Below, piece by piece: positions 1 to 6,863 of a stretch of 12,948 nt of DNA (the first letter of the stretch is position 1; each line of letters starts with the position of its first letter). The position numbers were made by a program, and so were the translations under genes. Location of the stretch: the NCBI GenBank assembly GCA_002314645.1, contig DCGS01000085.1:1-12948 (forward strand), given 5' to 3'. The notes below the pieces were generated by a model. The model was not told the origin of the DNA. It did not search any database and was given only the letters and a program-made list of their open reading frames with translations. The stretch is from Ruminococcaceae bacterium UBA1772 (GTDB lineage: Bacteria; Bacillota; Clostridia; Oscillospirales; Acutalibacteraceae).

Positions 1-2008
1 CGTAGAGATTGTTTACAGAACGAACGCCAAGTGACAATACTACGCAGTCACATGGAACTGTTTCTGTCTTGCCCTTTGCATCCTCAAGGATAACACAGTC
101 CTTTTTAATTTCTGCAAGCTTCTTGCCTGGCATAAATACTGTGCCGTTTTCCTCAAGTCTTGGAACAACGTCGAAGTAGTGCTGGCACCAGAGGCCTGGA
201 GCAATCTTCTTAGCCATTTCAACAACAGTAATCTTGTTTCCATTTTCTACAAGAAGATCAGAAGTCTCAAGACCTGTCATACCTGAACCTACAACTACAA
301 CTCTCTTGCCTTCAACTTTAACTGTACCGTTAAGGATTTCAGTTGTTGTGCATACGTTGTCTCCGTCAGCGCCAGGAATACGAGGTCTAATAGAAGTACC
401 ACCTGTTGCAAGGATGATAGCATATGGCTTGTAGCTCTTAATAACTTCTGGTGTTGCTTCACAGCCGTATTTAATTTCTACGCCTGCAACCTTTGCATTT
501 GTTTCAAGGTCAGCAATTGCCCAGTGCATCTTCTCTTTGTGTGGTGGTGCAGCAGCTAAGATGAGCTGACCGCCAGGAACCTGATTCTTCTCAAGAAGAA
601 CTGTCTTAAAGCCGCGCTTTGCACATTCGCGAGCTGCAGTAAGGCCTGCAGGGCCTGCACCTACAACGACAACTGTCTTGCCCTTCTTTGCTGGCTTAAT
701 CTTCTTGTCGTTGTACTGAACCTCACGGCAGTTGCGTGGGTTCAAAGCGCACTCACAAGGTTCGCCTGATGTTGCGTTAACCTCCAATGATTCGAAGCAA
801 GATACGCAACCAATACAACGCTGAATTTCATTTGCTCTGCCCTCTTTTGCTTTACGAGCCCACATTGGGTCAGCAAGAAGAGGTCTACCAAGACCAATGA
901 AATCTTGGTTGCCGCTTTCAAGAAGCTCTTCAGCCTGCTCCGGTGTTCTAATAACACCAACAGCAACAACAGGAATAGAAACTGCTTCCTTAACAGCCTT
1001 TGCAAGGTATGAACGCCAACCAGCTTCAAAGCTCATTGGTTCAATAAGGTGATTCAAAGTCTCATATGTAGCACAAGAAACGTTAATTGCATCAATACCA
1101 GCTTTCTCAAGACGCTTTGCCATTTCAACGCCTTCCTGAAGCTTAATACCTGTGTCCTTCATACCAATTGCATCGTAGAACTCATCTACTGTGAGTCTTA
1201 CCATGATTGGGAATTCAGGTCCACATTCTTTTCTAATGCCTTCAATTATGTTAAGGAGGAAACGCATACGGTTTTCAAGACTTCCGCCGTATTCATCGTC
1301 TCTTCTGTTTGTATATGGTGACAAGAACTGCTGAATAAGATAACCGTGAGAAGCGTGAAGTTCAACACCGTCTGCGCCAGTTTTCTTTACACGTACAGCT
1401 GCATCAACAAACTGCTGCTCAAGCTTTTTAATTTCTTTTATTTTCAAAGCTCTTGTTGGCTGGTTCTTAACGAAAGAAACACCCTTTCCGCAAGGAACTG
1501 CAGATGCAGATACGTCTGGACGCATAAATGTCTTCTGAGCCCAAACCATAAGTGGTGTGTCAAGCATATCCATGTCAAGCTTAACCTTGCTACCAACGCC
1601 GTACATCATTGTCCACATTGGAGGGAAGATCTTACCTGTTTTCTCAAGAATTGGCCACATTGTTCCAATAGCAGCTAAGTTCTGTCTACCAGCATGATGA
1701 AGCTGAACAAAAATCTTTGTTCCATGAGAGTGTACCTTGTCTACCACCTTTTTGAATGGAGCGATTTTTGAATCGTCAGACATAGACATCTGATTTGGTA
1801 ATGCTACACCATTAGTACCGTTTACACGAGTAACCTCAGTAATGATGAGACCTACTTCGTTCTTTGCACGCTCTTCATAGTAGTCAGACATTCTCTTACC
1901 AGCAGTAGCGTCGTGTTCACCAACGCCTACGCCCATAGCTGTCATAACAACTCTGTTTTTGATTTCTACCTCACCTATTTTATAAGGTGAAAATAACTTG
2001 TCGTACAT
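1..2008 (-). CDS. Old-yellow-enzyme-type NADH:flavin oxidoreductase with [4Fe-4S] cluster (enoate / 2,4-dienoyl-CoA reductase / BaiCD-like), 3' end cut by window edge
   Basis: This gene encodes a large FMN/FAD/Fe-S enzyme of the class that reduces activated C=C bonds with NAD(P)H. Reading back from the left edge gives 669 codons without a stop; family members need roughly 40 more residues, so only the extreme C-terminus is missing. The N-terminal TIM barrel (about 1-380) contains HASHGYL (218-224) followed by QQFLSPYTN, the usual active-site segment, with Tyr223 the likely proton donor by analogy to FadH. Cys398, Cys401, Cys404 and Cys418 or Cys420 (before ALNP) fit the Fe-S cluster. Two Rossmann motifs follow: GAGPAG (450-455) and GSGMTG (574-579). 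AGGAGG at 2016-2021 precedes ATG at 2008 by 7 bases; only 2 bases separate it from the stop of the ArsR gene, so the two are co-transcribed. Family is secure; substrate (enoate, dienoyl-CoA, bile-acid intermediate or other) cannot be told. Confidence 0.9.
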   Translation of the reverse strand, partial: MYDKLFSPYKIGEVEIKNRVVMTAMGVGVGEHDATAGKRMSDYYEERAKNEVGLIITEVTRVNGTNGVALPNQMSMSDDSKIAPFKKVVDKVHSHGTKIFVQLHHAGRQNLAAIGTMWPILEKTGKIFPPMWTMMYGVGSKVKLDMDMLDTPLMVWAQKTFMRPDVSASAVPCGKGVSFVKNQPTRALKIKEIKKLEQQFVDAAVRVKKTGADGVELHASHGYLIQQFLSPYTNRRDDEYGGSLENRMRFLLNIIEGIRKECGPEFPIMVRLTVDEFYDAIGMKDTGIKLQEGVEMAKRLEKAGIDAINVSCATYETLNHLIEPMSFEAGWRSYLAKAVKEAVSIPVVAVGVIRTPEQAEELLESGNQDFIGLGRPLLADPMWARKAKEGRANEIQRCIGCVSCFESLEVNATSGEPCECALNPRNCREVQYNDKKIKPAKKGKTVVVVGAGPAGLTAARECAKRGFKTVLLEKNQVPGGQLILAAAPPHKEKMHWAIADLETNAKVAGVEIKYGCEATPEVIKSYKPYAIILATGGTSIRPRIPGADGDNVCTTTEILNGTVKVEGKRVVVVGSGMTGLETSDLLVENGNKITVVEMAKKIAPGLWCQHYFDVVPRLEENGTVFMPGKKLAEIKKDCVILEDAKGKTETVPCDCVVLSLGVRSVNNLY

Positions 2009-2010
2009 AA

Positions 2011-2355
2011 TTAAACCTCCTCGTTATACATTGCCTTTATAAGTGCCTGTAAGTCCTCGTTTGCCTTTGCAAGTGTTGGCATAATGTCACGAATACATAT
2101 GTAGTAATAGTTCATTGTGCCCTCCTCACGAAGGTGTAAAACGTTCGCATCCTTCAAAATCTTCAAATGATGCGAAACTGCAGGACGAGATAGAGAAACA
2201 TTTTCAGCAATTTCTCCTGGTCTTATTCCAGATGGACCAGCCTTAATTACTTCCAGAATTATAAGTTGTCTTGTTTCATTGCCTATTGCAGCTAAAAATT
2301 CTGAACACTCTTTGAAATCCTCAAAAATTTTGTCATAGTATTCCTTGTAATCCAC
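2011..2355 (-). CDS. ArsR-family winged-helix transcriptional regulator (GTG start)
   Basis: A 114-residue one-domain repressor-type protein. The region 22-88 is a typical ArsR winged helix: GNETRQLIILEVI (helix), then PGEIAENVSLSRPAVSHHLKILKDA (47-70), whose SRPAVSHHLKIL part is the recognition helix, then a wing with LREEGTMNYYYI. The ELCVCDL metal site of ArsR/SmtB sensors is absent; the only cysteines are Cys17 and Cys87, so metal sensing is not supported and a small organic ligand or redox signal is as likely. The start is GTG at 2355, with AAAGGAG at 2363-2369. It is the first gene of a two-gene unit with the flavoenzyme (2-base gap). Its own promoter (2399-2427) is followed by a palindrome over the start point, which suggests autoregulation and control of the flavoenzyme. 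Confidence 0.92.
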   Translation of the reverse strand: MDYKEYYDKIFEDFKECSEFLAAIGNETRQLIILEVIKAGPSGIRPGEIAENVSLSRPAVSHHLKILKDANVLHLREEGTMNYYYICIRDIMPTLAKANEDLQALIKAMYNEEV

Positions 2356-2371
2356 AACGTCTCTCCTTTCT

Positions 2372-2393
2372 TTGGTTCAAATACTTAAACCAA
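2372..2393 (-). promoter_or_regulatory. Candidate ArsR operator (palindrome at the transcription start)
   Basis: On the plus strand, TTGGTTCAA, 4 bases ATAC, then TTAAACCAA: 9-base arms with one mismatch. It spans the expected transcription start, 6-7 bases below the -10 box, and ends just before the Shine-Dalgarno of the ArsR gene. Position and symmetry fit an autoregulatory operator for a dimeric winged-helix protein. Binding by this ArsR is inference. Confidence 0.55.
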
Positions 2394-2398
2394 TACAA

Positions 2399-2427
2399 AA
2401 TATAACACTTAAAATCATGCACTTCAA
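2399..2427 (-). promoter_or_regulatory. Sigma-A type promoter of the arsR-flavoenzyme unit
   Basis: On the minus strand TTGAAG (2427-2422), a 17-base spacer, then TATATT (2404-2399). It lies between the terminator of the preceding operon and the GTG start at 2355. Confidence 0.7.
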
Positions 2428-2453
2428 CATTGAGAAAGTTTTTACATACGAAC

Positions 2454-2483
2454 AAAAAAGGTCAGTTTCAAATGAAACTGACC
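2454..2483 (-). terminator. Rho-independent terminator of the T-box operon
   Basis: A perfect 10-bp stem (GGTCAGTTTC / GAAACTGACC, plus strand 2460-2469 and 2474-2483) with a 4-base loop, followed on the minus strand by six T (2459-2454). It lies 16 bases after the stop of the aminotransferase gene. It also has T-rich sequence on the plus-strand side, so it could stop transcription in both directions. Confidence 0.92.
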
Positions 2484-2499
2484 TTTTGTTTTATTATTC

Positions 2500-3567
2500 T
2501 TATTTAATTGGAACAATCCAACCCTTGTTGTCCTCTGTCTTACCCCACTGCATACCAGTAAGAGTATCATAGAGCCACTGAGTTGTTTCACCAATTTCAA
2601 AGTTGTTGATTGTGTACTTTTCACCCTTGTATGAGAGTTCACCAATTGGAGAAACTACTGCAGCTGTACCTGTACCCCAAGCTTCTTCAAGTCTTCCCTC
2701 ACGGAGAGCCTGGAAGAGTTCATCTGCAGAAATCTTTCTTTCTTCAACAGCAATACCCTTGTCCTTAAGGAGTTCAATACAAGACTTTCTTGTAATACCA
2801 GGAAGTACTGAACCGTAGAGACCTGGAGTTACAACTGTGCCGTCAATCTTGAACATTACGTTCATTGCGCCAACTTCTTCAATGTACTTCTGCTCAACAC
2901 CGTCAAGCCAGAGAACCTGTGAGTAACCCTGAAGTTCAGCCTTATGACCTGCACGAGTAGAAGCAGCATAGTTACCACCGCACTTAGCGTAACCTGTACC
3001 ACCACGTACTGCACGAACGTCTTCAGTTTCAATCATAATCTTAACTGGGTTAATTCCTTCTGGATAGTAGCTTCCTGAAGGAGAAGCAATAATAAGGAAC
3101 TGAGCCTTCTGGATTGTATGTACACCAAGAGTCTCATCTATACCAAGAATGAATGGACGAAGGTAAAGAGATGTACCAAATGTGTTTGGAACCCAATCCT
3201 TCTCTACTTCAACGTACTTCTCAATAAGCTGGAGCATGTCTTCTTCATCCATCTGTGGAAGACACATTCTTTCAGCAGAGTTATTCATTCTGCGTACATT
3301 TTCAATTGGTCTGAAGAGCTGAACGTTTCCTTCAGCTGTTCTATAAGCCTTAAGGCCTTCAAAGATTTCACAACCATAGTGGAACACAGCTGTTGCTGGG
3401 CTAAATGAAAGGTTCTGGAATGGTACGATTCTTGCATTGAACCAGCCTTTGCCATTTTCATAGTCAACTATGAGCATGTGATCTGAGAAAATTTGACCAA
3501 AACCAAGCTTGCTTTCATCAGTAGGCTTCTGTTTTGGAGTAGCAGTTTTTTCAATTCTGATATCCAT
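2500..3567 (-). CDS. ilvE: Branched-chain amino acid aminotransferase (fold-type IV, class II BCAT)
   Basis: A PLP enzyme that interconverts valine, leucine and isoleucine with their 2-oxoacids, using glutamate/2-oxoglutarate as partner. At 355 residues it matches the eukaryotic-like BCAT2 subgroup rather than the shorter E. coli type. Visible marks are FHYGCEIFEGLKAYR (62-76), RMNNSAERMCLPQ (93-105), LYLRPF (134-139), GGTGYAKCGGNYAAS (189-203) with Lys195 as the PLP Schiff-base lysine, the EVGAMNVMF segment (231-239) and the phosphate-binding LPGITR (255-260). ATG at 3567 has AGAGGG upstream; it starts 17 bases after the oxidoreductase gamma subunit and is the last gene before the terminator. 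Its place in a T-box operon with a branched-chain 2-oxoacid oxidoreductase suggests it works as the final amination step of a biosynthetic route. Confidence 0.95.
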   Translation of the reverse strand: MDIRIEKTATPKQKPTDESKLGFGQIFSDHMLIVDYENGKGWFNARIVPFQNLSFSPATAVFHYGCEIFEGLKAYRTAEGNVQLFRPIENVRRMNNSAERMCLPQMDEEDMLQLIEKYVEVEKDWVPNTFGTSLYLRPFILGIDETLGVHTIQKAQFLIIASPSGSYYPEGINPVKIMIETEDVRAVRGGTGYAKCGGNYAASTRAGHKAELQGYSQVLWLDGVEQKYIEEVGAMNVMFKIDGTVVTPGLYGSVLPGITRKSCIELLKDKGIAVEERKISADELFQALREGRLEEAWGTGTAAVVSPIGELSYKGEKYTINNFEIGETTQWLYDTLTGMQWGKTEDNKGWIVPIK

Positions 3568-3584
3568 TTTAAAACCCTCTATTC

Positions 3585-4121
3585 TTATTCGTAATCATAT
3601 CCTGTTCTTACTGCGTCCTTGTTTACTTCAAGTAAATCTTGATGACGAGCAGAAACAATTTTAGAAAGTACTGTATCCATATTGTCAATTGACAATTCAG
3701 GAACTTCCTTAATCATTTTACCAGTAATTATCATATTTGCAAGTGTTGGAATACCTTTTTCATTTGCAATTTTTGTTGAAGGAATGTAGTAAACGTCTAC
3801 ATCTGTTCTTTCAACCTTTCTTTCAATAAGGGCTGAATCGACGAAAATTTTACCACCTGATACAACTTCGTTCTCATATTTATCAAGAGAAGGGCCGTTC
3901 ATTGCAACAAGTACATCTGGCTTTTCAACAATTGGAGAACCAATTGGATCGTCTGAAATAATAACGCTACAGTTTGCTGTACCGCCTCTCATTTCTGGGC
4001 CGTATGAAGGAAGCCAGCTTACCTGCTTTCCAGCAATAAGTCCGTCGTATGCAACGAATTTACCTGAGAAGAGAATACCCTGGCCACCAAAGCCAGCATA
4101 GAGAATGTTAAGTGTACTCAT
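3585..4121 (-). CDS. 2-oxoacid:ferredoxin oxidoreductase, gamma subunit (VOR/KGOR type)
   Basis: A 178-residue subunit of the pyruvate/2-oxoacid ferredoxin oxidoreductase gamma family, which in the complex helps form the CoA-binding side. The N-terminal GFGGQG (10-15) and LPSYGPEMRGGTANC (37-51) are family hallmarks. Its ATG overlaps the stop of the beta-subunit gene by one base (TAATG), which indicates translational coupling. The separate gene for this domain shows a four-gene enzyme (delta, alpha, beta, gamma) as in VOR and KGOR, not the fused single-chain PFOR usual for pyruvate in Clostridia. Substrate choice between 2-oxoisovalerate-type and 2-oxoglutarate cannot be settled from this subunit; the operon points to branched-chain oxoacids. 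Confidence 0.93.
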   Translation of the reverse strand: MSTLNILYAGFGGQGILFSGKFVAYDGLIAGKQVSWLPSYGPEMRGGTANCSVIISDDPIGSPIVEKPDVLVAMNGPSLDKYENEVVSGGKIFVDSALIERKVERTDVDVYYIPSTKIANEKGIPTLANMIITGKMIKEVPELSIDNMDTVLSKIVSARHQDLLEVNKDAVRTGYDYE

Positions 4122-4876
4122 TATTTATTCTCCTCCTCTGCATAAATGTCCTTGTATACACCAAGAGGATAGTAAGGAATCATATCTGACTCTATCCACT
4201 CAAGTGCCTTCTTTGGAGAAACACCCCAGTTTGTAGGGCAAGTTGAAAGAACTTCAATGAGAGAGAATCCCTTACCGTCTATTTGGTTCTGGAATGCCTT
4301 CTTAATTGCAGCCTTAGCCTTTCTTACATGAGCTACGTCATGTACAGAAACTCTTTCAAGGTAAGCGGCGCCGTCGACGCCTGAAAGAAGTTCACAGACC
4401 TTCATAGGATAACCAACAGTGTTAACGTCACGTCCGTATGGTGAAGTCTGTGTAACCTGGCCTGGAAGTGTTGTAGGCGCCATCTGTCCGCCAGTCATGC
4501 CGTAGATTGCGTTATTTATGAAAATAACGGTAATGTTCTCACGGCGTGCTGCAGAATGTACAGTTTCAGCCGTACCAATTGCAGCAAGGTCACCGTCTCC
4601 TTGGTAAGTGAAGACAATCTTAGATGGGTCTGAACGCTTAACACCAGTAGCTACTGCTGGTGCACGACCATGAGCTGCCTGAACACAGTCAACATCAAAG
4701 TAGTCATATGACATTACTGAGCATCCAACAGATGCAACAGCAATTGTTTCACCCTGAATGCCAAGTTCATCTATTACCTCTGCAACAAGTCTATGTACAA
4801 TACCATGTGTACAACCTGGGCAGTAGTGTAAAGGTGCATCTGTTAATGCCTTTGGTTTTTCAAATACAACAGCCAT
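4121..4876 (-). CDS. 2-oxoacid:ferredoxin oxidoreductase, beta subunit (thiamine pyrophosphate-binding; VOR/KGOR type)
   Basis: A 251-residue catalytic subunit that binds TPP and interconverts 2-oxoacid + CoA + oxidised ferredoxin with acyl-CoA + CO2 + reduced ferredoxin. Visible features are CPGCTHG (19-25) with Cys52 as further possible cluster ligand, and the TPP/Mg motif that starts with GDGDLAAIGT (93-102) and ends with NNAIYGMTGGQ (121-131). AHGRAPAVATG (68-78) and STCPTNWG near the C-terminus are typical of the VOR/KGOR branch. ATG at 4876 overlaps the alpha-subunit stop by one base (TAATG), and its own stop overlaps the gamma start in the same way, so the three are translated as a coupled set. 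Length is normal and no key residue is missing. Confidence 0.94.
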   Translation of the reverse strand: MAVVFEKPKALTDAPLHYCPGCTHGIVHRLVAEVIDELGIQGETIAVASVGCSVMSYDYFDVDCVQAAHGRAPAVATGVKRSDPSKIVFTYQGDGDLAAIGTAETVHSAARRENITVIFINNAIYGMTGGQMAPTTLPGQVTQTSPYGRDVNTVGYPMKVCELLSGVDGAAYLERVSVHDVAHVRKAKAAIKKAFQNQIDGKGFSLIEVLSTCPTNWGVSPKKALEWIESDMIPYYPLGVYKDIYAEEENK

Positions 4877-5940
4877 TATTTTGCACCTCCATCATTTACT
4901 TCAACAATCTTCTCTAGAACCTGGTCAGGACTTGGAATCATACCGCCCGTTCTATTGCAAAGATATACAGGACGAGTGCAACGAATTGCAAGTTCAACAT
5001 CCTGGATCATTTGTCCCATGTTCATTTCAACTGAAATGAATGCCTTACAATGCTGTGCTGCATTGAAAAGAGGCTTTTTAGGGAAAGGCCAAAGAGTAAT
5101 AGGTCTGATAAGTCCAGCCTTAATACCCTGTGCACGAGCCATATTAACAGCGTTCTTTGCTACACGAGCAGAAATACCGAATGCAACAACGCAAATGTCA
5201 GCATCCTCTACCATGTATTCTTCGTACATTACTTCGTTTTCTTCAACTACTTTGTACTTTTCAAAACGCTCAAAGTTCTTAATTTCAAGAAGATCAGGCT
5301 TTAAGTAGAGTGAGTTAACAATGTTGTGCTCACGCTTCATACCTGTACCTGTAAGAGCCCATGGCTTTTCAACCTGGTTTGCAGATACTTCTTCAATTTC
5401 AACAGGTTCCATCATTTGACCTAAAGTACCATCTGCAAGAATCATTGAAACCATTCTGTATTTGTCTGCAAGCTCGAATCCCTTTTGTGTAAGAGATGCC
5501 ATTTCCTGAACTGAAGCAGGTGCTAAAACAATGTTGTGATAGTCACCGTGGCTTCCACCCTTTGTTGCCTGGAAATAGTCAGACTGAGATGGCTGAATAC
5601 CACCAAGACCAGGACCACCACGTTGTACGTTTACAACGAGTGCTGGAAGGTCACAACCTGCAAGATATGAAATACCCTCACTCTTAAGAGAAACTCCTGG
5701 TGAAGAACTAGAAGTCATAACTCTCTTACCAGTTGAAGATACACCAATTACCATGTTAATTGCTGCAACTTCACTTTCTGCCTGAAGGAAGGTTCCTCCA
5801 ATTTTAGGCATACGCTTTGACATGTAAGCTGCAACCTCAGTTTGAGGTGTAATAGGATAACCGAAATAGTGACGGCATCCTGCTTTTATTGCAGCTTCAG
5901 CAATTGCTTCATTGCCTTTCATTAATACCTTTTCGCCCAT
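4876..5940 (-). CDS. vorB: 2-oxoacid:ferredoxin oxidoreductase, alpha subunit (VorB-like, 3-methyl-2-oxobutanoate type)
   Basis: A 354-residue alpha subunit carrying the pyrimidine-binding domain of TPP and the transketolase C-terminal domain. Features are MKGNEAIAEAAIKAGC near the N-terminus, FGYPITPQTEV (26-36), TSSSSPG (76-82) and RGGPGLGGIQPSQSD (107-121). The start is taken as ATG at 5940: AGGTGA at 5946-5951 lies 5 bases upstream, and family members begin M-x-EKVLMKGNEA. An in-frame GTG at 5949 overlaps the ferredoxin-subunit stop and would add three residues, but has a poorer ribosome site. The sequence resembles proteins named VorB, though databases use vorA/vorB inconsistently for alpha and beta. 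Preference for branched-chain oxoacids is supported by the linked aminotransferase, but 2-oxoglutarate is not excluded. Confidence 0.92.
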   Translation of the reverse strand: MGEKVLMKGNEAIAEAAIKAGCRHYFGYPITPQTEVAAYMSKRMPKIGGTFLQAESEVAAINMVIGVSSTGKRVMTSSSSPGVSLKSEGISYLAGCDLPALVVNVQRGGPGLGGIQPSQSDYFQATKGGSHGDYHNIVLAPASVQEMASLTQKGFELADKYRMVSMILADGTLGQMMEPVEIEEVSANQVEKPWALTGTGMKREHNIVNSLYLKPDLLEIKNFERFEKYKVVEENEVMYEEYMVEDADICVVAFGISARVAKNAVNMARAQGIKAGLIRPITLWPFPKKPLFNAAQHCKAFISVEMNMGQMIQDVELAIRCTRPVYLCNRTGGMIPSPDQVLEKIVEVNDGGAK

Positions 5941-5945
5941 TCCAC

Positions 5946-6152
5946 TCACCTCTCTACTGTAATTACGCAGTCAGGACACATAATTGCACAAGAAGCGCAA
6001 CCCACACACGCATCATTATCTGTGCAGTATGCAGGTCTATGTCCCTTAGCATTAAATTTATTTTCATCAAGTGAAACTATATGTTTTGGGCATGCATCGA
6101 CACAAAGTCCACAACCCTTACATAAGTCTGTTTTAAAAGTAACCTTAGCCAT
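5946..6152 (-). CDS. 2-oxoacid:ferredoxin oxidoreductase, delta subunit (2x[4Fe-4S] ferredoxin-like)
   Basis: A 68-residue protein with two clusters of cysteines typical of 8Fe ferredoxins: Cys11-x2-Cys14-x2-Cys17-x3-Cys21-Pro and Cys49-x2-Cys52-x2-Cys55-x3-Cys59-Pro. Cys43 and Cys62 are additional. It passes electrons between the TPP site and soluble ferredoxin. AGGAGG lies 7-8 bases before ATG at 6152. It sits 15 bases after the ATPase gene and 5 bases before the alpha subunit. The order delta-alpha-beta-gamma is common for VOR/KGOR operons. Confidence 0.94.
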   Translation of the reverse strand: MAKVTFKTDLCKGCGLCVDACPKHIVSLDENKFNAKGHRPAYCTDNDACVGCASCAIMCPDCVITVER

Positions 6153-6167
6153 TTTAAAACCTCCTTG

Positions 6168-6845
6168 TTAGTCTACAATCTTACTCTGTAGCTTTAAAGG
6201 CAAAAGTTTCTCTTTACCAACCTTTTCTGCTACTTCTTCAAAAAGATCTTCTCTTACACTAGTAAACAAAACTGGAAGTCCAGAAAGTTCTGAAACCTCG
6301 TTAGCATATGAGAAGCTATCAACTATGTCCTCTACACTTGTAAGGCTGCCAAGATTTGAATTGTTCACAATGCCCGTGAACTTCATTCCACATGCAGTCT
6401 CTATTTCAGAAAGCACCTCTAAAGTGAGCGATGCATTCTTTGTAAGAGGTCTAAACTTATTGATTACAAAAATCATTTCATAGTTGTTTTCCGAAAGCAG
6501 TGCTTCGGTATATCTTCCAAGTGCATATGCACCGCGGTCATCTCCGCCTATGTCCATAACAGCGTAATTTGATTTATCCTCTGTTACGGCGTACATTTCA
6601 CCTGGAAGTGCTGGAAAGTCGACATTAGATCCAGCATACTCTGAAGAAATAAGTCTTATTCCCAATTTATTAAGTTCGTCCCTACTGTCCGCAGAACGAA
6701 AATATGGATTTACAATGTCTAAATCAGCAACTGTTACATCCTTGCCTAAATTCTTAAGCCAGAGAGCAAAGTTCAGCGCAATGTTTGTCTTTCCGCTTCC
6801 ATAGTGTCCAGCAAAAAGAGTAACACGCTTTGGCTGATAGTCCAT
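6168..6845 (-). CDS. ParA/MinD-superfamily P-loop ATPase, role unknown
   Basis: A 225-residue soluble ATPase of the SIMIBI (MinD/ParA/CobB-CobQ-like) group. The P-loop GHYGSGKT (13-20) lacks the signature first lysine of the deviant Walker A of true ParA/MinD. ADLDIVNPYF (40-49) fits the switch I/Walker A' region, and VMDIGGDDRGAYALG (96-110) fits the Walker B/switch II region. FVINKFRP (126-133) resembles the nucleotide-base motif. The CxxC metal/cluster pair of Mrp/NBP35 Fe-S carriers is absent. No transmembrane or DNA-binding segment is seen. The gene lies 18 bases after the synthetase and 15 bases before the ferredoxin subunit, with AGGAGG before its ATG, so it is firmly inside the operon. 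A role in cofactor or cluster insertion, or assembly of the oxidoreductase, is a reasonable guess only. Confidence 0.82.
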   Translation of the reverse strand: MDYQPKRVTLFAGHYGSGKTNIALNFALWLKNLGKDVTVADLDIVNPYFRSADSRDELNKLGIRLISSEYAGSNVDFPALPGEMYAVTEDKSNYAVMDIGGDDRGAYALGRYTEALLSENNYEMIFVINKFRPLTKNASLTLEVLSEIETACGMKFTGIVNNSNLGSLTSVEDIVDSFSYANEVSELSGLPVLFTSVREDLFEEVAEKVGKEKLLPLKLQSKIVD

Positions 6846-6863
6846 TGTAAATCCTCCTTTTTC

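Noticed and set aside
2011..2355. Arsenic or metal-sensing ArsR/SmtB
   Set aside because: No CVC motif in the recognition region and no metal-resistance gene nearby.
5941..5949. GTG start at 5949 for the oxidoreductase alpha subunit
   Set aside because: It has a weaker ribosome site than ATG at 5940, and family members start close to that ATG. It is kept only as a minor alternative.
6168..6845. Plasmid or chromosome partition ParA, or septum-site MinD
   Set aside because: There is no ParB/MinE partner, no membrane-targeting tail, the P-loop is not of the KGGxGKT form, and it lies within a metabolic operon.
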